Shown here: piece after piece, positions 1 to 5,590 of the stretch
Layout of the letters: each line of letters begins with the position of its first letter
Position numbering within the stretch: position 1 is the stretch's first letter
Source of the DNA: an uncultured euryarchaeote
Lineage (GTDB): Archaea > Thermoplasmatota > Poseidoniia > Poseidoniales > Thalassarchaeaceae
NCBI GenBank assembly: GCA_937901365.1
Contig: CALCEF010000129.1
Coordinates: forward strand, 1 to 6,470
Reading direction: 5' to 3'
Length of the DNA: 6,470 bases
Program-made: the position numbers and the translations under genes
The notes under the pieces: model-generated
The model's database searches: none
Told to the model about the DNA's origin: nothing
What the model saw: only the letters and a program-made list of their open reading frames with translations

Positions 1-1
1 T

Positions 2-793
2 GACCGCGAGCGTTACGCTGCATTGGGCGAGCAAACCTATGCTCCAGATCGTGAAACCACTGAACTGTTCCCCCATTTCCAGCGCCCGGTTACAGTGATG
101 TATCCATATGAACGTCTTGAAGAGATGGAGCCTTGGCTGTTCGTTCCTGGTAACTACAACGGTCGTATCGGCGTCATTTGGGAAACCTGTACAGCATGCA
201 AGGCCTGTGTTCGTATTTGTCCTAATGACTGTCTACACATGGAAACAGAAACTCGAGTAAACGTGCTAGATTTGGCCGAAGAAGGAGACGAAAACCACGG
301 CTTCGGTGTTGAACTTGAAGTCGGCGGAATGGCTGCACGCCGCATTGAAGGCAGCGAAGAAGAAGCAGCAAACTTCCAACTTGCAACCGCGCACGAAGCA
401 CCTCCTGAGGAATATGAATTCGGTGAGGTCATCGAACTCGCAGGAGATACGATTAGCGTTCGATGGGACACTTCTGGAACAATCGAAGATGTCGCAGCCG
501 GAGAATTGCTAGGGGCAGAGGTTGACATCGTCTCTGGCCGAATTGACATCGGTCGCTGTATGTTCTGCGGTCTGTGCATGGAATCCTGCCCGTTCAATTC
601 ATTCTTCATGACCAACGAATATGATGGAATGTCTGGCTTTACACGAGAGGATTTGTGGTTTGAAGCAGATCGAACCCGTGTCTTACCAGTGCAACACGCA
701 GAAGCGGTAGACATTGAGTTGGCAAAGCGAGCGGACCAAGCTCGAAAGAAGGCTGAGAAAGCCGCTGCAAAGGCAGCGAAGTCGGAGGCATGA
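2..793 (+). CDS. nuoI: NADH-quinone oxidoreductase-like subunit I (two [4Fe-4S] ferredoxin subunit), 5' partial
   Basis: Peripheral-arm subunit that relays electrons through clusters N6a and N6b to the terminal cluster next to the quinone site. Counting from the TTG at 23, the first motif is C56-x2-C59-x2-C62-x3-C66-P and the second is C179-x2-C182-x2-C185-x3-C189-P. The conserved run RPVTVMYP precedes the first motif, as in bacterial NuoI and archaeal FpoI. The frame stays open to the first base of the window, the TTG at 23 has no ribosome-binding site, and family members usually have a longer N-terminus, so the true start is probably upstream. About 113 residues separate the two motifs, against roughly 30-35 in E. 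coli and Thermus. The extra part (about residues 78-167) is very acidic and may hold a small beta domain. The C-terminus is a Lys/Ala-rich charged helix (about 233-256). The stop overlaps the next start (ATGA, 790-793). Family assignment is firm; the insert's role is unknown. Confidence 0.95.
   Translation, partial: DRERYAALGEQTYAPDRETTELFPHFQRPVTVMYPYERLEEMEPWLFVPGNYNGRIGVIWETCTACKACVRICPNDCLHMETETRVNVLDLAEEGDENHGFGVELEVGGMAARRIEGSEEEAANFQLATAHEAPPEEYEFGEVIELAGDTISVRWDTSGTIEDVAAGELLGAEVDIVSGRIDIGRCMFCGLCMESCPFNSFFMTNEYDGMSGFTREDLWFEADRTRVLPVQHAEAVDIELAKRADQARKKAEKAAAKAAKSEA
784..788 (+). promoter_or_regulatory. Shine-Dalgarno site of nuoJ1 (decides start)
   Basis: GGAGG lies only 1 base before the ATG at 790 but 7 bases before the in-frame GTG at 796. 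Elsewhere in this operon GGAGG sits 7-9 bases before the start (nuoJ2, nuoK, nuoL from the second ATG, nuoN). The spacing therefore favours GTG 796 over ATG 790, although the ATGA overlap pattern favours 790. Confidence 0.6.
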
Positions 794-1104
794 GCGTGGA
801 ATTACCAGGCATCATCATGGATCCCATCGGGGATATTTTCGGTTCAGTCGAGGGCATATCCTTCGGAATTTTGTCCGTAATCGCCATCGGTGGTGCATTG
901 GGCACAGTTTACGCAAAGCGCGTCGCGCATTCGATGTTGGCTCTCATCATGTGCTTCTTTGCGGTTGCAGGAGTTTTCCTGATGGCCAATGCTGAGATGT
1001 TAGCCGCAATTCAGATTCTCGTTTACTTGGGTAGTGTCATGCTGGTCTTCGCCTTCGGTGTGATGTTGTCGCGCCGCCAAATCATGGAGGAGGATTTCGA
1101 ATGA
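790..1104 (+). CDS. nuoJ1: NADH-quinone oxidoreductase-like subunit J, N-terminal half (NuoJ1)
   Basis: Membrane subunit of the proton-translocating arm, equivalent to the first three helices of NuoJ. Hydrophobic segments lie at about residues 22-39, 47-65 and 70-92. The third carries YLGSVMLVF (from Y79), matching the conserved NuoJ TM3 motif Y-x-G-A-x-M-V-L-F. That helix switches between alpha and pi-bulge forms in complex I and gates the proton/water path. At 104 residues it is about half of a normal NuoJ (~165-185), and the next gene supplies the rest. Split J genes are known in haloarchaea and methanogen Fpo operons. The start is either ATG 790, overlapping the nuoI stop, or GTG 796, which is better spaced from GGAGG. 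The stop overlaps the nuoJ2 start in an ATGA. Confidence 0.92.
   Translation: MSVELPGIIMDPIGDIFGSVEGISFGILSVIAIGGALGTVYAKRVAHSMLALIMCFFAVAGVFLMANAEMLAAIQILVYLGSVMLVFAFGVMLSRRQIMEEDFE
1086..1093 (+). promoter_or_regulatory. Shine-Dalgarno site of nuoJ2, inside nuoJ1
   Basis: GGAGGAGG ends 7 bases before the nuoJ2 ATG at 1101. A strong, correctly spaced site here shows that the second half of NuoJ is initiated independently and is not a frameshifted remnant of a single gene. Confidence 0.75.
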
Positions 1105-1376
1105 GACTCATCAGCACATTCGCTCGACTTGGAATCATTGGATTGCTCGGAGTCTTGCTCGCTGTGATGATGGATCCAGCAAATTGGACTCCAGTCACAG
1201 GTTCAGACAGCATGACGACCCTAGAATTCGCAACAGCAGTTCTCGACGATTGGGCATTCACCGTAGTTGTTCTTGGCGCCCTTCTCACCATGGCAATGGC
1301 AGGTGCGGCGTATCTGGTTCGGGATGAACGCAAGATCAACCTCATGTGGGAACTACATGGAGGTGAGGAGGAATGA
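1101..1376 (+). CDS. nuoJ2: NADH-quinone oxidoreductase-like subunit J, C-terminal half (NuoJ2)
   Basis: A 91-residue membrane protein with two clear hydrophobic segments (about 7-24 and 51-72), separated by an external loop that includes TPVTGSDSMTTLEFA. It ends in a charged tail with three terminal Glu. This matches TM4-TM5 of full-length NuoJ, where the last helix packs against NuoK. The identification rests on position (directly after NuoJ1 and before NuoK), on the sum of lengths (~195 residues for J1+J2) and on the helix pattern; the sequence itself is weakly conserved, as is usual for this region. It starts at ATG 1101 with GGAGGAGG 7 bases upstream, overlaps nuoJ1 by 4 bases, and its stop overlaps the nuoK start by 4 bases, so the three genes are probably translationally coupled. 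Confidence 0.87.
   Translation: MRLISTFARLGIIGLLGVLLAVMMDPANWTPVTGSDSMTTLEFATAVLDDWAFTVVVLGALLTMAMAGAAYLVRDERKINLMWELHGGEEE
1359..1366 (+). promoter_or_regulatory. Shine-Dalgarno site of nuoK
   Basis: GGAGGTGA, a full match to the complement of the archaeal 16S rRNA 3' end, lies 6 bases before ATG 1373 and within the end of nuoJ2. A second GGAGG at 1367-1371 is too close (1 base) to serve the same start. Confidence 0.75.
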
Positions 1377-1675
1377 TTGAACCAAGTTGGATCGCAGGTT
1401 TGGGTGCATTCCTATTCTGCATTGGTTTGGTTGGTGTATTCACACGAAAGAACGCGATCATCGTCCTGATGTGCATCGAAATCATGCTCAATGCTGTCAA
1501 CCTCAATTTCGTTGCAGGCGCCGCACATTGGGAGAATATCGATGGCTGGGTTTACACCTCGATTGCAATTGCCATCGCGGCTGCTGAAGTGGCTGTTGGA
1601 CTGGCCATTTTCTTGGCTTTGTATAGTCAACGAAACACGATTTCATTGGATGAGGTAACGATGCTAAAGCATTGA
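1373..1675 (+). CDS. nuoK: NADH-quinone oxidoreductase-like subunit K
   Basis: A 100-residue, three-helix membrane subunit (MrpC-like fold) that lies between NuoJ and NuoN and carries part of the central chain of charged residues for proton transfer. Helices are at about 5-23, 28-49 and 58-84. Both functional glutamates fall at the same numbers as in E. coli NuoK: E36 in CIEIMLNAVNLNF and E72 in AAAEVAVGLAIF. The length equals the family norm. It starts at ATG 1373 within an ATGA overlap with nuoJ2, behind a perfect GGAGGTGA. It ends 9 bases before the first nuoL ATG, with the nuoL ribosome-binding site immediately after its stop. MrpC/MnhC is the other family with this fold, but the neighbours (NuoI, NuoJ, NuoL, NuoM, NuoN) exclude it. 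Confidence 0.96.
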   Translation: MIEPSWIAGLGAFLFCIGLVGVFTRKNAIIVLMCIEIMLNAVNLNFVAGAAHWENIDGWVYTSIAIAIAAAEVAVGLAIFLALYSQRNTISLDEVTMLKH

Positions 1676-1683
1676 GGAGGTGA
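1676..1683 (+). promoter_or_regulatory. Shine-Dalgarno site of nuoL (decides start)
   Basis: GGAGGTGA directly follows the nuoK stop. It is 1 base from ATG 1685 and 4 bases from ATG 1688. The identical site of nuoN is 4 bases from its ATG, so ATG 1688 is the likelier start. Confidence 0.7.
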
Positions 1684-1684
1684 G

Positions 1685-3970
1685 ATGATGGGTGAACATA
1701 GCAAAGCTGAATGGAACCTTCTTCTGCCTGTTCTGGCAATGGTTTCATTCCCAATTATCCGCATGTCGATGGGCTTTGGCGCCATTGAAAGCGCCTTCTT
1801 AATCGCTGTAGTCCCGTTGGCAATTTTCCCCGCAATTCTGATCTTGGGTCAGTTGTACAAAGGCGAAGATTGGTGGAAGAACCAACTCAAAGAAGGTGGA
1901 ATCGTCGCCTTAGCAGGATTGATGATTACGCTGTCTCTAACCGTTTGGTTGATTGTTGAGTTCCTCGTACATCATGCAGAATTCGGGGCGCAGGGCACCA
2001 TTTTGGATTGGATTCACTTCGAAGTCTTGGAGGGCGAATCACTCGTTGGAACATCGACCCTTAGTTTTGGATTGTGGATTGACAGCGTTTCTCTGATGGT
2101 TCTCTTTGTCGCTGCCTTCCTGTGTTTCCTCATTTGTTGGTTCGCGATTGGTTACATGACCACCGACCCCATCAATGAGGATCGAAACCACCGCTTCTTC
2201 GCCGAATTCGTTCTCTTTAGCATGGGTATGTTCGGCATGGTTCTGGCGGACAATTTCCTGTGGTTGTTCATCTTCTGGGAGATTATGGGTCTGTGTTCCT
2301 ATCTCTTGATTGGATTCTATTGGGAGAAGCCCAGTGCCGCTGCCGCAGCCAAGAAGGCCTTCCTTACCACACGTGTTGGAGACGTATTCCTGATGGTCGG
2401 CTTGTTCATGCTATACGATTTGTATCATAGCCTCGAATTCGCGGTTATCTTTGGAGACCCCACACTCGGAGGGGCTGTTCACGGAACAGACCTCCAATGG
2501 CCACTATTCTTCATGTTCATCGGTTGTGTAGGTAAGTCTGCGCAATTCCCTCTCCACGTCTGGTTGCCAGATGCGATGGAGGGTCCAACACCTGTATCGG
2601 CCCTCATCCACGCAGCAACGATGGTCAACGCAGGTCTCTACCTAGTTGCACGCATGTTCCCATTGTTCAGCGAACATCACTTTGAGGGCGATTTGTCCGA
2701 TCTTGCAATGCTCATCGCGTGGGTTGGTGGAATCACCGCTTGTATGGCTGCCTTCATCGCTTTCGTCGCGAACGATATCAAACGAGTACTCGCCTATTCG
2801 ACAATGAGCCAGTTGGCTTACATTTTCACTGGATTGGGAGCCGCCTGCTGGTTTGCAAACGAAGGGCATCATCATCTTTCGATTGTTGCTTTCGGCGCAT
2901 CTTTGTTCCATCTCTTCAATCACGCCATGGCCAAAGGAATGCTGTTCATGGCTTCGGGTTCGGTGATCCACGAGATGCACCACGCCCATGATCACGTTCA
3001 CCTATACGACGATGATGACAATCACCACGACTTCGATCCCCAAGACATGCGAAACATGGGTGGATTGGCGAGCAAGATGCCCATTACCAGCATCGCCATG
3101 ATGCTCGGTTCAATGTCAATTATCGGAATTCCACTCATCGGTGGATTCTGGTCAAAGGAAGGAATTGTTGCTCAGACATGGAATGTATATGCGCACGGAG
3201 GCGAGATGATTCTATTCCCTGCTATCTTGGTTCTTGCCACAGCTGGAATGACTGGATTCTATATGTCGAGAATGTGGTTCATGACATTCGCAGGCAAGCC
3301 GAAGTCCGATGTTGTTGAGCATGTCCATGAAGACACACAGTGGATCAAAACTCCACTAGTCGTTCTCTCCATCGTCACAGCGTTCAGTGGCTTCATCCTT
3401 GCTTGTGGCCACTTCGTTCACTGGGTTGCTGACCCTGGACACACCCACTTGATGACCCACCTCATTGAACACCCGGTGGACGCCATCATATACGAATTGG
3501 AGCACGCCTTCTTACCCAAAGAAAACCTCCTGAAAATTGTCGGTTGGACCGCCATCCTCCTTTCAGCAGGTGTGGGCCCATATATCGCTGCTAGAATGCA
3601 CGGCGGCCATCTATCCGAAGGAGAAGAATCCTCTCCGCTCACAGCTTGGTTGATCAGTTATTCAGGCAATGTTGGTCACACAGATATCGGGGATCTCGCT
3701 GAGGGTGGTTTTGCAAAGGCTTTGCACAATCGCCTCTACATTGATGACATCTACGAATGGGTGATTGCAAGGACACTATTGCCACTAGCAAGCATCTGCG
3801 CTTGGATCGACAAGAATTGGGTTGACGGTGTCATCAAGGGTATTGAATCGGGAAGTCAGTCGACCAGTACTTGGTTGCGTCAATTCACGACTGGTCGAGC
3901 CAGTGATTACCTGCTCATGGCGACCATTGGAATGCTGGTCATCGTTGGAATTCTATGGGGGGTGTTGTGA
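1685..3970 (+). CDS. nuoL: NADH-quinone oxidoreductase-like subunit L (distal antiporter-like proton pump)
   Basis: Largest membrane subunit, at the far end of the arm. The putative channel residues are readable: E199 in FWEIMGLCSYLLIGF, K284 in GKSAQFPLHVWLPDAM, H309 in ALIHAATMV, H409, H413 and K417 in the later helix, and K491 in GFWSKEGI. These correspond to E. coli E144, K229, H254, H334/H338/K342 and K399. The C-terminal part has the LYIDDIYEWVIAR motif, a long amphipathic stretch (about 690-735, the lateral helix HL) and a final anchor after TTGRASDYLL. The protein is complete. At 761 residues it is much longer than E. coli NuoL (613), with an apparent additional hydrophobic segment near the N-terminus (about 35-58) and a His/Asp-rich loop (432-451). 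ATG 1688 is a likelier start than 1685. The next gene follows with no gap. MrpA and hydrogenase homologues share the fold, but HL and the context support NuoL. Confidence 0.97.
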   Translation: MMGEHSKAEWNLLLPVLAMVSFPIIRMSMGFGAIESAFLIAVVPLAIFPAILILGQLYKGEDWWKNQLKEGGIVALAGLMITLSLTVWLIVEFLVHHAEFGAQGTILDWIHFEVLEGESLVGTSTLSFGLWIDSVSLMVLFVAAFLCFLICWFAIGYMTTDPINEDRNHRFFAEFVLFSMGMFGMVLADNFLWLFIFWEIMGLCSYLLIGFYWEKPSAAAAAKKAFLTTRVGDVFLMVGLFMLYDLYHSLEFAVIFGDPTLGGAVHGTDLQWPLFFMFIGCVGKSAQFPLHVWLPDAMEGPTPVSALIHAATMVNAGLYLVARMFPLFSEHHFEGDLSDLAMLIAWVGGITACMAAFIAFVANDIKRVLAYSTMSQLAYIFTGLGAACWFANEGHHHLSIVAFGASLFHLFNHAMAKGMLFMASGSVIHEMHHAHDHVHLYDDDDNHHDFDPQDMRNMGGLASKMPITSIAMMLGSMSIIGIPLIGGFWSKEGIVAQTWNVYAHGGEMILFPAILVLATAGMTGFYMSRMWFMTFAGKPKSDVVEHVHEDTQWIKTPLVVLSIVTAFSGFILACGHFVHWVADPGHTHLMTHLIEHPVDAIIYELEHAFLPKENLLKIVGWTAILLSAGVGPYIAARMHGGHLSEGEESSPLTAWLISYSGNVGHTDIGDLAEGGFAKALHNRLYIDDIYEWVIARTLLPLASICAWIDKNWVDGVIKGIESGSQSTSTWLRQFTTGRASDYLLMATIGMLVIVGILWGVL
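3957..3964 (+). promoter_or_regulatory. Probable degenerate Shine-Dalgarno site of nuoM
   Basis: GGGGGGTG lies 6 bases before the GTG at 3971 and differs from GGAGGTG by an A-to-G change that still allows G-U pairing. It supports GTG 3971 over the in-frame ATG codons at 3977 and 3986. It also encodes the last residues of NuoL, so the match could be partly fortuitous. Confidence 0.5.
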
Positions 3971-5590
3971 GTGGAAATGACTGAAATGATCACCATACTT
4001 GGAAACCCTCTGACCGTTCTCACACTATTGCCGATTACAGGCTCTCTATTGCTGATGCTCGTCCATTGGATGGGCAACGATGAGCGACGCGAGATGTTGG
4101 CGAATCCGATTCGGTATACCAACTTGGGTCTCGCTTTGCTGATGTTTGCTCTAGCCACACTGATTGGCCTAGAAGAGAAGTTTGGGTTGGCCTGGGGAGA
4201 ATATCTCTACCAAAATTGCGAAGTTGGCGCTGTGAGTACAGGTTCTTGCACTCTGATTAGCAGTATTGGTGTCTCATGGCACGTCGGCGTTGATGCACTA
4301 TCGTACCCGATGGTTTGGTTGACTACTCTATTGATTCCAATTACAATGATTGTAGAGTGGGATGCCAAGAAAGGTGCCTATTTCCACAGCCTCATTCTGA
4401 TGATGGAGGGTGCCCTAATCGGTGTCTTTGTCAGTCTTGATTTGTTCGTATTCTACGTCTTCTGGGAATTGACATTGATTCCAATGTTCTTCCTGATCTT
4501 GATGTGGGGTGGCGAGGATCGACGGTATGCTGCACAGAAGTTCTTCATCTACACATTTGCAGCGAGCGTCTTCATGCTTGCAGGTATTCTCGTGATGTAC
4601 TTCAACAACGATGCCAGTTGGGTTGGAAACATTACTGGCAAATCATTTGATTTCGTCTTGATGGACACCAGTACGAACTTCATCGCAACTGAAGGATTGC
4701 GCAGTGCGGTATTCCTGCTGATGTTGATTGGTTTTGCAACAAAGATGCCCAGCGTCCCAGTCCACACTTGGTTGCCCGATGCTCACGTACAGGCACCCAC
4801 AGCAGGTTCCATGTTGTTGGCAGGTGTTATGCTGAAGATGGGTGCATACGGATTCCTCCGACTCGGCGTCACATTGTTCCCGGAACAAGTGATTGAATTC
4901 CAAACCCTCCTCATCGTATTGGGAATGATCAGTTTGGTCTATGGCGCAGTGGTTTGCCTCGGTCAAATGAATCTCAAACGAATGGTCGCCTATTCATCGG
5001 TTAGCCACATGGGTTTGATTTTCCTTGGCGTTGCCACATTGCAACCGCTCGGAATTGCAGGTGCAATGTTCATGATGTTCGCACACGGAATCATCAGCCC
5101 ACTACTGTTCGCGGTCTGCGGTTCATTCAAGCACCACTACCACACATTGGAGATCGATTCAATGCGTGGTCTAGCTCACCACAGTCCATGGATGAGCGCA
5201 CACATGATGGTCGGCTGGATGGGCAGCCTAGGATTGCCTTTGATGGCCGGATTCGTTGCAGAAGTCGCAGTCCTAATCGCATTCTACATGGCCTTTGGTT
5301 GGTGGGTCCTCCTACCTGCAGTTACACTCATTGTCACAGCCACATACTACCTGTGGAGTATGCAACGGACCATTTTCGAAGGTGATGGAGAAGCTCAGTT
5401 GCCACCGACTATGCACGGTGATGAACCACGCGATATTACATGGCACGAAAATACAGGCATGCTGATTCTAGGTGTCTTAGCCGTCATTTACGGAATCTAT
5501 CCTGACTTCTTTGGCATGTTTGAGATGATGTCGGATTGGGCCACACTTTTGGTTGAGAATGCGATTTATCCACCGGAGGTGAACCCATGA
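3971..5590 (+). CDS. nuoM: NADH-quinone oxidoreductase-like subunit M (middle antiporter-like proton pump)
   Basis: A 539-residue, ~14-helix pump subunit between NuoL and NuoN. Diagnostic residues are in place: E166 in FYVFWELTLIPMFFLI, K258 in FATKMPSVPVHTWLPDAH, K289 in VMLKMGAYGFLR, and E431 in AGFVAEVAVL. A glutamate at this last site is typical of NuoM, whereas NuoL has lysine; together with the VHTWLPDAHVQAPTAGSMLLAG motif it separates M from L and N. These correspond to E. coli NuoM E144, K234, K265 and E407. Length is slightly above the norm (~500). The loop between the second and third helices has two cysteines, C83 and C93, on the presumed outer side. The start is GTG 3971, immediately after the nuoL stop; ATG 3977 would remove two residues. 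The stop overlaps the nuoN ATG. Confidence 0.97.
   Translation: MEMTEMITILGNPLTVLTLLPITGSLLLMLVHWMGNDERREMLANPIRYTNLGLALLMFALATLIGLEEKFGLAWGEYLYQNCEVGAVSTGSCTLISSIGVSWHVGVDALSYPMVWLTTLLIPITMIVEWDAKKGAYFHSLILMMEGALIGVFVSLDLFVFYVFWELTLIPMFFLILMWGGEDRRYAAQKFFIYTFAASVFMLAGILVMYFNNDASWVGNITGKSFDFVLMDTSTNFIATEGLRSAVFLLMLIGFATKMPSVPVHTWLPDAHVQAPTAGSMLLAGVMLKMGAYGFLRLGVTLFPEQVIEFQTLLIVLGMISLVYGAVVCLGQMNLKRMVAYSSVSHMGLIFLGVATLQPLGIAGAMFMMFAHGIISPLLFAVCGSFKHHYHTLEIDSMRGLAHHSPWMSAHMMVGWMGSLGLPLMAGFVAEVAVLIAFYMAFGWWVLLPAVTLIVTATYYLWSMQRTIFEGDGEAQLPPTMHGDEPRDITWHENTGMLILGVLAVIYGIYPDFFGMFEMMSDWATLLVENAIYPPEVNP
5575..5582 (+). promoter_or_regulatory. Shine-Dalgarno site of nuoN
   Basis: GGAGGTGA, 4 bases before ATG 5587, is embedded in the last codons of nuoM. 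It gives a strong, well-placed signal for the ATGA-overlapped start. Confidence 0.75.

Noticed and set aside
23..25. TTG as the start codon of nuoI
   Set aside because: No ribosome-binding site upstream, the frame is open back to the window edge, and NuoI/FpoI normally has more residues before the RPVTVMYP region. The gene is treated as 5' truncated.
154..714. Long open frame on the minus strand across nuoI
   Set aside because: Ser/Pro/Thr-rich composition with no recognisable motif, lying opposite a well-conserved gene; a shadow of its codon bias.
1094..1104. Programmed frameshift joining nuoJ1 to nuoJ2
   Set aside because: The upstream GGAGGAGG could stimulate a -1 shift, but there is no slippery heptamer and the site is ideally placed for ordinary initiation at ATG 1101.
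2642..3001. Minus-strand open frame opposite nuoL
   Set aside because: No family resemblance; Cys and His content arises from the antisense of a conserved pump segment.
3500..3650. Possible truncation or gene fusion in the C-terminal part of nuoL
   Set aside because: The segment reads as an ordinary helix and linker leading to the LYIDDIYEWV motif, HL helix and final anchor; the protein is intact.
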